From positions 23,668,546-23,732,545 of the forward strand of contig HG738137.1 in the NCBI GenBank assembly GCA_000499405.2: DNA of 64,000 nucleotides, read 5' to 3'. Below the pieces are notes generated by a model. That model worked only from the letters and a program-made list of their open reading frames with translations, did no database searches and was not told the origin of the DNA. Made by a program: the position numbers and the translations under genes. Source of the DNA: Onchocerca volvulus. Lineage: Eukaryota > Nematoda > Chromadorea > Rhabditida > Onchocercidae. Positions 12,391 through 25,507 of this stretch are shown piece by piece (positions within the stretch are counted from its first letter, which is position 1; every line of letters starts with the position of its first letter).

Positions 12391-14639
12391 AGGTAATTTT
12401 TCTTCAAAAAAACAAGTTTTACAGTAATATATTTGCCGGTTACTTAAATGATTTTCGTTCCAAAAATTAAATTCCTGTCCTGCTCGAATGATTCGTTTGC
12501 GACATTTTTTTTTTTTTGCTCAAATAAATTGCATTACTAAAACACACTTGTTGAAAAACAACCTGAACAAGAAAAGTTGTTATTGTTGTTAATTTTATTC
12601 AAAAATCAATCAAACCATGAATATTTCTCATACTTCATTTATTCTTTTTATATAAGAATAAACAAATTCTTTCTCTCTTTCCTCTTTTTTCTTATTACCT
12701 TTTCAGAAAAAAAGAGAAGTTTTTAGCACTTATATAAAAAATCCTTGCTAAAAAAGTAAAGTAAATTTGCAGATTTTTCTTTAAAAAAAAAAAAAGTCTC
12801 TAATCCGAAAAAATGATTTCTTTTTTTTACTTAAGTTTTTATATTATTCAGAAAAAAAAAATATTTCAAGTCATAAAATAAATATATTTAAGTTCTACGC
12901 CAAAAAAGAAGGGAAAAAATCCGAATAAATTAAATTTATTCAAATGTGATAAATTTGAAAATTTTTGTTTGAAATGGATATTAGTCAATTTTGGACGAAA
13001 ATTTGATTGAAATATATGATAATTGAAAATTGATGAAAACTTTTGATAACGCATTTTCAGAAACTTCAATTTCCATCCATATTCAAATGTCAAATGCTTC
13101 AATTTATGCTAAATTAGCTAGCATATATCCTAATTTAAGCTTATTGGTGAAGTTTGTAAATTTCCTCATTTGAAATAACTAAATAGTTTTGGCTTTTTGA
13201 TCATTTTTTAGCATATTGAATGGGAAAAAGTAAATAAATAAAAGCAAAAACAAATTTAAAATAAAATTTTTAGTAAAAAGTTGCAAAATTGTGCAAAAAA
13301 ATAAAAAAAACTTTAAAATAAAAGTTGCAGCAAAAAAAAAGTTGTAAATTGTTTGAAATGAAACTAGCGTATTAAAATATATCATTTTTAATTAACAACG
13401 ATTGATATTAATTTAATAAAATAATAATATTTAGGAATAAAAAAATCCCAATTTAAATTTATAACAAGTCTGTAAAATTTAAATAAATCATTGATTTATA
13501 AAAAATAGATAACTAATGTTAATTTTATTTTTAATAAAAGCGTCAAAATTATTTAAATTAGTCGAGATATAAATGCAAATTAGATAATTAGTTGATTTAT
13601 GCTTAAATTGGATAAATAATTGGCATATGCTTACATCGGATAATTAGAGTTAATATTGATTAAACAAATTCATAATAAACCAACTATTTCGTTAAATCTG
13701 TCCAGTCATTAATTAAAATAAGTGAGACAAAGAAAAAAGAGGTAATCTAATTTGTCATAAAAGAAAACTCGTTCTAATTTTTAAATTCGATGAGAAATTT
13801 TAAAAATTACAACCAACAATGGTCATTGATCATTGTTACTATCAGTACCGAAACCGAAAAACGTTCTCAATATCACTTTAAATATCCGTAACGATCACTA
13901 ATAGGTCAACAACTACTAGCATTCAAAAGTACCAGAATTACGACTGCCATTACCGATTAGATCGATCGAAATGACCCATCAAAATAATGCATATGTCATC
14001 TTTAATCATAAAATTTCATATCAACAGCAATTTGATTTCTCATCACAAATCCTAAACAGCAGCAGTAGCGGATAAAAATTGAAATCAGAATAGAAAAATT
14101 AAAGTAAATATTTAATTAGGCATGATAGGAAGAAAAAACAAATTAAATATGAAATTATTGAAAAAATAATCGATAAACATGTAACATTCAATCAAACATC
14201 TAAGAATTATTGATTAGTATAATAGTTTTATCAATATTAGATAGAATTAAACATTAGCACATGAAATTCGATAAAAATTATCAGTAAATGTGATAATTAA
14301 GCATGCTATTAGTTTGTATATAATAATATTACACATTTGTAAAATTATTTAGTTATTAGATTATATTAATGAAATTTGATACTTTTAAATCTTACACTTT
14401 TCTTAAAATGATGAAATGATAAAAAGGTGACAGATAAGATAAATTTAATCAATTAATTTGAATTCCATTAATGAAATAGTTTGATAGCTCGCATTTTAAA
14501 ACGTTTTGCAGGAATTAATCGTAAAAATGACCATTATTAGCTAATAATTTAGCAGATTTATACTTATAACGAAGGAGGCAAAGATTTTGAAAACGAAAGT
14601 TATCAATGATATCTGGCATATCATATAACATCCGAACAC

Positions 14640-14950
14640 AATTAATCTGTTTAATACGAACAAATATATCTAACTGATAAACTGGAAAAATTATCTTCCG
14701 ATCAGAAGAATTATTTGAGAGATAAAAATTTAGCATTAAATTAATCAGTTTAATACTAGCAAATATATCTAATTGATCAATTGGGACAATTATCTTCCGA
14801 TCGAAGGAATTACCTGAGAGATAATTTACTATTAAATTAATCGGTTTAATAAATACAAGCAATTATATCTATTGATAAATCTAGAAAATTGATCGGAATA
14901 GAAACAAATTATCTTCCAATCGAAAGAATTATCCAAGAGATAATTTAACA
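14640..14950. repeat. Three-copy ~105-bp tandem repeat
   Basis: The unit runs TTAATC(T/A/G)GTTTAATA, AAATATATCTAA(T/C)TGAT, ATTATCTTCCGATC and GAATTA(T/C)(T/C)TGAGAGAT. On the minus strand it keeps a 115-codon frame open, which explains the ORF there without a gene. Confidence 0.85.
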
Positions 14951-15153
14951 TATCCGGAAAATTGGATTAAAATTTTATTTTAATTTCAAATTTTTATCAC
15001 AACTTATTATCACTATCCCGATTACTATGATTACCTACTAATAGTAAATTGTAATTACCAATTTAATAGGATTAATTTATTAGCAATAAATCGATAATTA
15101 ACTATTCATTTCAATCGTACCGACCCCTCGTTTGATGGGCAACTGTTCCTTTT

Positions 15154-15209
15154 ATTTCATTTTACAAAGCCTATTTCACGAATTTCATTTTACAAAGCCT
15201 ATTTCACGA
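15154..15209. repeat. Perfect 28-bp tandem doublet
   Basis: The unit beginning ATTTCATTTTACAAAGCC occurs twice, back to back and identical. Confidence 0.9.
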
Positions 15210-16420
15210 ATAAAATGAAATATTTTGTCGTGTATAGCACTTGCAAACCGAAACAAATTAAATTTAAAATTATAATGAAGAAAAAAAAATCGATTCTTCT
15301 TTTTTTTTTTGCTCGAAAGAATAGAACTTTATTACGGTTGATTAATGATGATTCTTTTTTTTTTTTTTTTTTTTTCAATTTCTGTCTGTTTTTTTCTTTT
15401 TTTTTTTTAATTTGCACTTTCGGAAAACTTTACCGTATGTATATAAAATCATAAATTCTCTCCATACATATTGATTCATTTATTTAATTAATTTAATGAT
15501 TATTATATGAAAAATATCATTTAAATTTCAATCGAATGAAAATGTAAATATTCAAATAACAAATGATCTGGGCAAAGTTTGCAATATATAAAACAAAATT
15601 ATCGAAAAAAAAAAGAGAGAAAGAATCATTTTTCATTCAACAAAGGATCATTTACTTTTTTTCTCGTTTTTTTCTGTTTTTTTTTTTTTTTTTTGTTTTA
15701 GCCTAGTCTTGGCTATCATTTATAAGAAATTGAGTTTAGTCTAGTTTTGATTACTTGTTTATAAGCAAAATTTATTTTAATAATGAAGAAAATTGATGAT
15801 CATAGAATGAAGCAATTTACAAACCTGGCAAACTTTCGGCTTGGCTTTCATCTCATTTTATTCTCATCCTTTTAACCTCGAGAATGTTACTTTGCATTAT
15901 TATTATTACTATTACTATTATTGTTATTATCATTATTATCATTATCATTATTACTATTATTACACCAATCATAAGGATGCTTTTTAAAAATATTTTTCCT
16001 CATACTAAATCATTTCCAATAAAAAACATCGTATTTTTAAATTTAATTGAAAACAATTTTTACAAATAAAATATTTGAGAAAAAGAAAAAAAAAAAAAAA
16101 AAAGAGGAGTTTGGATTGTTGAAAAAGGAAGAAAGCAAAAGGTTTGATGAATGAAAAAAATTGGAATGAATATTTCAAAGTCTCTTCCCTTTATCTCTTC
16201 CTCTTCCTCTCCCTTCTCTCTCTCTCTTCCCCTCTCTTTTCAAAAATTATAAAACCGATGAAATTTATCTTTGTCTCATTATATGTACCTCAAAATTAAA
16301 TCCTTTTAACAATATTCCATGGAACGAGAGAGAGAGATTTTAAACGGAAATCTTTTCTAACCTATATATTTCATCTTTTCCGCTATCATTTCTATCAAAC
16401 TTATCAAGCAGAAAAGAACG

Positions 16421-16457
<37 letters not shown>
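16421..16457. repeat. (GA)n microsatellite
   Basis: GA run with one interruption (AAAG). Confidence 0.85.
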
Positions 16458-18347
16458 GAGGAATATTCCAATTAATTTCATTTTTGGATTAGGCGTTTTT
16501 CTTTTACCTCCGAGAAATTCTTCTCCTTCCTCTCTTTCTTAAATTTCTTACTCTCCATTAATTAAAACATTTGTTTAAAAAATTTGATTGAAAAAGAAGT
16601 AGAAAAGCTTATCATTATCACTAATCATATCTTCCATGACTACGAAAACTACGATTATTACATATTTCCAAAATGGCTGAATATATCTTTTTTTGATTGG
16701 ATCAAATTTCACTTTTGGGAATTTGACTTGAAATATGCCATCAAATAAGTAGGAGGAATGAGAAAATCCCTGAAGTATTGATAAAAAAAAAAAAAATGCT
16801 CTAAGTTTGATCGAAATAATCCGTTAGTTAAACATAGAAATATACGAATGAAGAGAAGAGAAAGGAGAGAAAAAAGAAAATATGTAGAAGTTGAATGATG
16901 GAAAATGATAAATTTGCAAATTTTCTAAAACCACCTGACACCAACCAATTTTTCCCTTTCATTTTTATCAATCATACCGCTTTTCATTGTCTTTTAAATG
17001 ACTTACTACTACGAAAATACCTAAAGGGATAAACTTTTAAACTGATTGGAATAATAAACTTGGGAAAAAAAGCGCGGGAAAATGAAAGAAAAATGCGATT
17101 ATCCAAGAAAAAAGACGAAAAACAAAAGGAAAATTTTGAAAAAAAGCGAAAAAAAAACTTTAAAGTTAACACAATTTTCTATTTATTTTTAAATTATTTT
17201 AAAATTTTTTCTTTATTTTTAAAAATCCTTCAAAATGCACTATAAAAGTAAAGAAAAAAAAGATGAAACTAAAGGAAAAGATGCAATAAAAAGAAAAAAA
17301 AAATTTTTTTTTTAGTAGAATTTTTGAAACACCTGCTGCTTGTTAAATACTTTTATTTTCATTAGAAAAAAAAAAAGGAAAATTGACATTAGTTGCAAAA
17401 ATAATTCTGTTTGAAAAATTTTGGATTCAAATTTTCATCTTTTTCAATTTATTTATAATTTCAGACAAAAGCTGTAATATTTATTATTGAATGAATCTTT
17501 ATTTTTATTTTTCAAATTTAGGTAACTTTTATTTGCTTTTGAGAACAAATAATAATAGTTCGATTGGATTAAAAATTATGAATTGTATAATTCCTCTTAT
17601 CTTTTTTGAAATAATAATAACTATTAAGAAATGCATTCATATCTTTTTTGTTTTCTTCTCTAAAAATTATTTAGGAAAATTTGAAAAAAAATAACAAATA
17701 ATTTTAATCCTATCGAACTATCATAACAGTTATTTTTTTGCATTTTGCAATAAATGATGTCGTTGCTAGGAGCTTAGCTAAAATATATCTAAGATTGCTA
17801 TATTTGATATCAAAATAGACGATATAAAAAGTAAATATAAATAAGAATGAGAAAATAAAATCAACGGGAAACAGAGAGATTTAAAAAAAAAGAAAAAAAA
17901 AAATCATTGCTATTCACCAGATGTCACACATGGGAATTTTATTCGATTATCACCGATTCATAAAGTTTTTGTTTCATCAATTTAACGAAAGTTTCAACGA
18001 GCGATATGTCTTTTTGATTTGATGCAGATTTTTCAAATCAAAACTATAATGTTTTGATCAAAATTACACATTAAGTAGGATAATAAGATAAAGAATAGAT
18101 AGGTAAAGAGAAGATGAAACTGTGAAAATAAGTAAATAAATGAATAAATAAAAAAGTCAACAATAATAGACAAATAAAACTGTCAATCAAAAATGAGAAT
18201 ATTTACATTTCCTTTTCCTCATCTTCCATTTGATCAGCATTCTTTTTTCAATTTTACCGGAAAACAATCAAAAATTGAGGAGAAAAAAGAAGCAAAGAAA
18301 TTAAAAAAAAGTAAATAAGGAGAGAGAACTAACGAAATGTTTGCGCA

Positions 18348-18855
18348 GGATCATTTCATTTTATAAATACGAAAATACCCAAAACATTTTTGAAAAAAAA
18401 AAAATTTTTTAGCAAATTTGAGTGAACAGTATCAGTTGAAATAAAATGAGAAGAAAATTTATGAGACGATGGAAAATTGAAATGAAGGAGAGGAAATGAT
18501 TTGACAAAGTTTTTTTTTGTGGGAAACTATTTCGAACATTTGGAATCATTTCATTTTACAAATTGAAAATATTCACAAACTTTTTAAACGATTCGAACAA
18601 ATGGAATGAGTAATATTTAGAAAAAATAGGGAAGGAAAATTATGAGATAACAAAAATGAAATCAAAAAAAAGGGAAGAAAGATTGACGAAGTTTTTTCTT
18701 TGTGAAAATATTCAAAAACTTTTTAAGTGATTCAACAAAATAGAATGAATAAATATTCGGAAAAGTGGGAGGGAAAATGATGAGATGACGAAAAATGAAA
18801 ATAAAAAGGAGGGAACGAAGGTTGACAAAGTTTTTGGGTAAACTATTTGGATATA
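18348..18855. repeat. Diverged tandem repeat, about three copies of 150-190 bp
   Basis: Recurring landmarks are ATCATTTCATTTTA(C/T)AAAT, AAAATATTCACAAACTTTTT, GGAAAATTATGAGA and TTGACAAAGTTTTT. The array ends exactly where a G+C-richer block begins. Confidence 0.75.
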
Positions 18856-19215
18856 TCTATACGAAACGGAGGGAAGAAGGAGAGGAGGAATCAGACGACA
18901 ACGACAACCACTGCGACAACGACAACGATCGACATTCGACATTTTACTACCAACCATCATCAAGGAGAGGAGACAGCAGTTTAGTGTTCATTCGTCACTT
19001 CGTTCAAAGAACATTTATTTTCCATCCTGTCCAACGAGAATTGATAAGATGGGCCGCATTTCTGCTATTACACATAGTCATACTCGTATCGGACCGCAAT
19101 ACAATTTCTACTTAGTACCTACACCAAGCATTCTCCACAATTATCAGCTAGAATATTATCACAATCATTTATTTCGCTTAACGGGCGAGAAATACATCCA
19201 TTTCATTTCATTTTA
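18842..19215 (+). other. G+C-richer island with long open frames, gene status unclear
   Basis: Two overlapping plus-strand frames stay open here. One starts at ATG 18795 and ends near 19115 (106 codons). The other is open from 18842 to a TAA near 19215 and contains an ATG near 19048 giving about 55 codons (MGRISAITHSHTRIGPQY...). The left part is a CGACAA-rich simple repeat. Neither frame resembles a family I know, and the frames coexist because stop codons are rare in this composition. It could be a first exon, a 5' UTR or promoter, or a fragment of an old gene. Confidence 0.3.
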
Positions 19216-20776
19216 ATTGCCCCAGCAAATTTGATTGAAATTAATTCACACCAATGAATATCATCAAACTCAATCATTAAAGCGAAATTTATATTTGATC
19301 GAATGGACTGAAATTTTCGAAAAGTAAATTATAAGCGTGAATTAATCTTCAATTAATTAGTAAAAAAAAATTTTTTTTTTGAAAAAATTTCTTAAAATCC
19401 ATCATTCAATCAATAAAACAAAATTTATGATTTAATGGGACGGTTGGAAGTTTTTCGAAAAGCAAATTACAATATGAACAATTTAAAGTATAAGTATTTT
19501 TTTTTTTTTAATCTGATAATTTAAATGAAGAAAAATTATTCGTCGAAATGAGGTTCATTTTATTTTTGATTCAATAATTAAACTGGAAACTATTGCAATT
19601 ATTCAAATAATTTATGCATTGCTTGAGTATTTCGTTTGAAAATATCATCAAGTTGAATAGAAATAAAATATAAAAGAAAGCAAAATAATTCGAAATTGGA
19701 AATTGAATGTTTCAAAATGATAAGTTTAATCGTATGAAATATAAAAATATATCTAGATATTTATCAATGAAATATTATAACGTATAGTTAAGCTTGAACT
19801 ATCTGAAATAATGAAATATAAAATCAAAGTGTCAAAGCATTCGTTTTTATTTAATAAAAGAATTTCTTAAAATGTATAATGGAAATGAAAACAATAATTT
19901 TGTGTTATTATTATCTAAGATATAATATTTCAAATAAAGCAATTTTTTAAATTTTTTCTTGAATTTAAATTTATTCTTCCAATTTTAAAATTTTAAAAAT
20001 GTTAACATTGGAATAAATATACTTTACTTTTTTATGATTATTTTTTAGAAATAAAACAAATAGTAATAATAAGTATATATTTACTTATCTATTTCTTTTT
20101 CTTTTTTTATCAATATTTATTTAAATAAAAAAAAGGAAGGGAAATGAATAAATGGATCTAATACAAAAATGAATATAAATTAAAGTAAAAAAAAAAAAAA
20201 ATGAATAAAGTTTAGCTTGAGGGAGCGGGAAGCGAGGGAGAAGAAATGAAAAGTACAGTTGAAAAAATTGCCAAAGTAATAATTCCACTTTTTCATATTC
20301 TTTAATATTCATTTTAATCTAACGAAATATTTTATCGTATTTTTATTGAAAAAAAAAAGAATATAATCTAAATTATTTGAAATATACACAAATTTTAATC
20401 ATTTCAAATTATTTAGCCAATTAATTTAATTATGGAAATGATATTTTGAAAAATAAGATAGACTGAGAAAAGAACATTAATATAAAAGAATTGAGAAAAA
20501 AACTTAATAAAATATGTTTCGGTTATGGCCATTATTATTATTATTATTAATATCTAATAATCTATGAGAATTAAATCGTTAAATGTATGTCATCTATTCG
20601 TTTTCATTATATGTTAGAATAATATAGTAATGAATATAATTTGAAAAAAACCAGTCATGAGAATAGGAAATTTGATATATATTTAAGGATTTAAATTTTG
20701 CCGTAGATAGTGAAATATTAATAATAATAAAAATATAAAAATAACAATAGTAATAGCAATAAAAATGGTAATAACG

Positions 20777-20782
20777 ATAATA

Positions 20783-20813
<31 letters not shown>

Positions 20814-20815
20814 TA
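20777..20815. repeat. (AAT)n microsatellite
   Basis: Near-perfect AAT run with a diverged flank to the left. Confidence 0.9.
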
Positions 20816-21789
20816 GCAGTTGTAATAAATAAAAATTAGTCAGTTTTGAATAGTTTGTACTCTTCTTAAAGCTTTCTCAATTTCTAATACTTTCATCAAC
20901 AAAATAATACTTAAATCTCTTTTTTCCTTTTCCTTTTCTCGATTTTGTTAGGAACGATAAAATTTTCAATAATTTATGAGAAAAAAGAAAAGTGCAAATA
21001 AAAGAAGAGCAAACAAATTATTAAAAATTAAAAGAAAAATTGAAGACAAAACGGAAAAATAAGAACTTTTCACTTTTTCATTTGTATTTTTCTACTTTGC
21101 TTGTTTCTTTTTCGCTGAAAAAAAATAAATGAAAATGAAACAAAAAATATAATTCTAATTATAAAATTGATCCATTTTTTCTACAAATTATAAAAAATAA
21201 AGAAAATAAAAAATTTAAAAATAAAGGAGATGAATTCGTTTTTTTTGTATTATACAAATATATTATATATGGAAATAGTAGTTTTAAGCAGAAAAAAATA
21301 ATACTTAAAACAGGTTGAATAAGTTTTATTAATTTCATTGATTGAAAATTTTAAAACAAATAAATTTAAATCTAACAACGTATAACAAGAATTATTTCAA
21401 GACTTCAAATTTCATTCCACGAATTCGGAGTATCATATCATGCTGATAATAATTATCCCATTTAATTATCCGGAATATTATCTTTCATAGTATAATACTT
21501 CATACATTGAGCTGTATAAACCTATGAAATAGACAAATTTTCTAATAATGAAATTATTAAATTTGTTAATATTGAATTTTGATCTGATCCACAAATTGTA
21601 TGGATAAATAGTTAAATCGCAGGAATTATTTCAAATCTCTCAATTTTACAAAAGATATTGTAAATGAAGTTTTGTTTAATTCCGAAATTTTAAAACAAAT
21701 GTTATGAATAAATTTTGATATAAATTTGAATTTAATTCGAATTAAACAGCATCTGACAAATTACTTAATTTAAAATATTTGATCAAGCA

Positions 21790-21846
21790 TCGAAAGCTAC
21801 GCCATAAGGACAATTCAGCGTCGAAAGCTGCGCCATAAGGACAATT
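21790..21846. repeat. 31-bp tandem doublet
   Basis: The segment CGAAAGCT(A/G)CGCCATAAGG with ACAATTCAGCGT between is repeated once with a period of 31 bp. It is unusually G+C-rich for this region. Confidence 0.85.
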
Positions 21847-22499
21847 AGACAGATGCATGAAAGCTAATAATAACGCCAGATGTTCAGTCATCTTATATTC
21901 GATTTCGGATTCAACAAATAAATTTGCTTGCTGATATAATCGATCATTCGATTCCTATTTCAATTCTTGCCGTTTTATTTTTTTAATTCATTATTTCAAA
22001 TGCCAGTTGATCTCTTTTTACTTTTCATTAAAACGTTCCAATTAAAATTTAACTTCCAATATTATGCATTAACTTTTAATTTAATTTGATTAATTAGAAA
22101 TTATAAACTGAAAGTTCAAATAGTCAAAATTCATTTCACAAAAGAATGAAATTGAAAAAGTAAAGAATGATGACAAAAAAATGACATAACCAAACAATAA
22201 CATTTTGAAGAAGTAAATAACATATGAAAAAGGTCAGCGGGAAGAAAAAACAGCAATTCATAATTGTATTTGACCTTTCAAGTAATAGCACTTTTGTCAA
22301 TTAATTACATTTATATCGTTGTTAGCTAGAACAGTAAGCAAATTTAGGAGTAAAATGAAGTGAAAGAAAAAAAGGAACCCTGCAAAATTGGAATTGTCAA
22401 TTTACTCAAACAATAAAAAAATTGCTACAACAATAAACAACTGCAACAATAACAAGCAAATAAATAAATGTTCCATTTATTTGTCATTTACGAAAATGA

Positions 22500-22745
22500 A
22501 AATTAGTTCCAACGGACGAAAGTAGCCAGCGACTGACCTCATTGATTAGAAATCGGATGAACGAGGGATAAAACGATGACTGTACTGATTGACCTCCCCT
22601 CCCTTCTCGTTGTTCACATCACTATCATTTCTCTATGCAACTCATCATTGCGATATGCAACATTGACACCCGGACCATATACTATGACCAGTTCGTAAAA
22701 TAATCGAGGTCAAGGGTCAAATCCATTTTTGCGAGGACATTAAGT
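22500..22745. promoter_or_regulatory. G+C-richer block with a DR1 nuclear-receptor-type site
   Basis: The block has no open frame of note. At 22707-22719 it reads AGGTCA-A-GGGTCA, a direct repeat of nuclear receptor half-sites with one-base spacing (DR1), the classic HNF4/RXR arrangement. It lies 3.4 kb upstream of the plus-strand gene at 26.16 kb and 11.5 kb upstream of syndecan. Regulatory function is inferred from motif and composition only. Confidence 0.35.
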
Positions 22746-23025
22746 AATGGGTAAATCTTTTAATGCCAAAAGAGAGGATAATTAATGAAGCTTTTAATGA
22801 AAACTTAAATTCATGTCCGAAATGAATGAATCGGTTAAATCGAATACTCAAAATCGCATCCTATCTTACATAAAATTTTATGAATTAAGCCACTTCATTT
22901 TTGTCATTAAACTTGTTATAGTAAATATAAATTCTTGCTTCATGTTAGCTACCAATTAAATTGATAAAAAATTAAATTAATATATAGTTCCAGGCTTTTT
23001 TTATTTATTTGAAAAAATTGAATAG

Positions 23026-23042
23026 CACGTGGCGCTGTTTAC
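23026..23042. promoter_or_regulatory. Possible E-box plus forkhead site
   Basis: CACGTG (23026-23031) is followed five bases later by TGTTTAC (23036-23042), the reverse complement of the FOXO/DAF-16 core GTAAACA. Each motif is short and could occur by chance; their closeness inside a G+C-richer stretch is the only support. Confidence 0.25.
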
Positions 23043-23311
23043 ATTCGAGATGGGCTGAAGGTCAATTGGTGCGACATAGTTTCAAATGATAAAAGATGCT
23101 TACTACCAAAAGAATAAATATGTTTACCGTTAAAATACTCCAGTTCGCAAATAAACAATGTGAGGCCAAGCAGTCAAAAGACGACACAATGAAGATCAGG
23201 TAAGGGGTAAAAGTCCCGAAAGAATTTAGAAGAACGAGATTTGAAGCTGGAGTTCTAGTTCGGAGTTCTTACACCGACAAATCAATGGCAATAGTTCGGA
23301 GTTCAAAGCGA

Positions 23312-23411
23312 CACAGCAGCAGCAATAGTCGGACAATCCAGTTGAGCAGTATTCATACGAATTCATGCGAATACTTCTCAACTGAATTGTCGGATTGTTG
23401 CTTCTCATACA
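23312..23411. repeat. Imperfect ~100-bp palindrome
   Basis: The inner 60 bp (23332-23391, centred on GAATTC) pair 25 of 30 positions with their reverse complement, and pairing continues outward with 16 of 20 more positions. The arms are GACAATCCAGTTGAGCAGTA and its partner ending TCAACTGAATTGTC. It would form a cruciform or, if transcribed, a long hairpin. It abuts repeat copy B. Confidence 0.85.
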
Positions 23412-23426
23412 AGCGACGAAGGCGAG

Positions 23427-23592
23427 AATAACCCAGTGATCAATTTGACTGGATATTCTCCGATAATTCCGTCAATATTTCAGAGCAATTGACGAGGACT
23501 TTCGGAATTTTAAGATTTTGAACAAACAAACATTTACATTTTTATTATTAAATTCTAGCTGGACTCGGTTACGCATTGCCGTGAAAACATAT
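23427..23592 (+). mobile_element. Dispersed repeat copy B (partial)
   Basis: The right part (GAGGACTTTCGGAATTTTAAGATTTTGAACAAACAAAC in pieces, then ATTTTTATTATTAAATT and CTAGCTGGACTCGG) matches copies A and C. The left part (GAATAACCCAGTGATCAATT, TGGATATTCTC) matches the monomer of the minisatellite at 47.26 kb instead. No left terminal inverted repeat is present, so the copy is truncated or composite. Confidence 0.55.
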
Positions 23593-25444
23593 ATATTTTA
23601 GTAAATAGTTTACCTAGCTACTAATTGCTAATTACATTTTTATTTTGATATGTGATCAATTGAAACATTGAAAGGGAATGATTAAAAATAGAAAAAAAAA
23701 AAGAATGAAAATTTCCTGAAGTCATAAAATTCTATTAATAAATTGCCAAGTCCCTTATTGTCAATAAAATCATGAAATATTCAATTCATTTCAAAATTAT
23801 TGCATTCATTAATTGTCCTTTACCAATCAGCATATATGAGCAAAATAGCTCGCGGATAAATAACTTTTTATAACAATCAGTAATTTAGCAAGCGTTGTTG
23901 GATAATAGTAAATTAGCCAATTAATTAATCACAACTAATTTATATAATAAATGATAACAATTAAGATGTTTAGATTTGAGCAGTTGGATAAGAATAAATC
24001 AATAAAATTACGAATATTCACTTATTATAAAAATGCTAGCATGGATTAGATGAAATAAAAATTTAACAGAAAGTTTTTCTCATACTTGAAAACATATATT
24101 TCTGATTAGAATTGCGAGAAAAGATAAGAACTTTTCTAATTTTTGATCCAATAAACTATAATGAAATCCAATCCACGTTAACATTTCAATAATAAGTGAA
24201 TATTGCTTGCAATCTAATCCATTTCATCTGCTTTGTTGAAAAGTTGAAATTCAAAAAAAAAAAAATTTTTATTTAATAAAACACAATTTTTCGGAATGTT
24301 TTAAAAGATGATAACGAAATATAATTGAAGAAGTGTCATACTTTGCAGTTGATTATAATTTTTGCTTTAGCTATGAAATTTTAATCATGTAATGAAGTGA
24401 TGGATTTGGCTAAAACAATTTGAAGAAAGAGACTAATTTAAATACTAAATTATTTCTAAAGTTTTATCGATAAGAAAGCAGATAAGTAGTCGCTTTAAGC
24501 ATAGAATCCATCCGAATCCTTTCAAATAGTTTTTTTTTCTTTTTTCCTGTTCTTTAAATTCTATAAATTACTATTTCAGAGTTTTTTTCGACAGCTTTAG
24601 AAGAAAAAATTTGAATATGAAATTTTTTTCTTGGAATTTCACGAATTCCTACCGTAACTTTACATTTAATTATTCATGGCATTTTATATTTCTCAATTTT
24701 ACTTACTAGGAATACTTTTTTCACTTTGAATAAAATTTATATGTGGCACGTCAATTACTTGGTGAATAAAATTTTAATTCTGAATATTAAAAAAATTCGG
24801 AATCAACACTTTTCCCTTTCAAATTAAAACTTTAAATATTAAAATTTTTATGAATTATAATCTTAAGCAAAAGTTATTTGAATCATTTTTGATCATAAAT
24901 ATTATGTTCGGAACAGTTAATACTTAGGAATTTATTTCATATTTCTGACAGTAATTTTAACATTAAATAAAACACAATTGCAAGTTCTAAATATTAACAT
25001 ATGTAATTGAGTAGTAAGTGAAATACGTGAATGAAAAAATAAATTGACGTAAGTAAAATGCGTAAGTTTGAAATAATATGTCTGACGATACAGAAAATAG
25101 TAGAATATAAATCAGATTATCACATATCTCAAAACATTATTTTAGTAGCACATTGAAAATACTACATGCAAAAATTAGCAATCTTACAAAATGAAACATT
25201 AAACAAATTTAATTTGAATAAAATTTAAAATTTACATAATCAATAAAGGGAGAAATTTGTTACAAAATGAAGTAGATCATGAGGAAAATATTCATTGTAA
25301 GAATTAATAAGCTCCAGTTGACACGATGGTTGACACAACCAGTCGATCTGTACTTTTGTTTATTTTCATTTTACTATCATTTTCAGTTTTTCAGCTTACT
25401 TCTGAACTTTATTCTCTCACTTATTAAGTAACATTTATTGCTAC

Positions 25445-25507
<63 letters not shown>

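Larger units (their letters stand above)
11222..18347. other. Intergenic AT-rich DNA upstream of syndecan with tandem duplications
   Basis: No supported gene. It contains a perfect 40-bp doublet at 11425-11504, a two- to three-copy ~140-bp repeat at 12053-12390, a three-copy ~105-bp repeat at 14640-14950, a perfect 28-bp doublet at 15154-15209 and a GA microsatellite at 16421-16457. The syndecan promoter should lie near the left end of this stretch, but I see no distinct core element. Confidence 0.6.
19216..22490. other. AT-rich intergenic DNA, no gene seen
   Basis: It holds an AAT microsatellite (20777-20815), a 31-bp doublet (21790-21846) and many homopolymer runs. I see no exon-like segment on either strand. 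Confidence 0.65.

Noticed and set aside
14515..14862. 115-codon minus-strand frame with internal similarity
   Set aside because: The similarity is the ~105-bp tandem repeat, whose unit length keeps the frame open.
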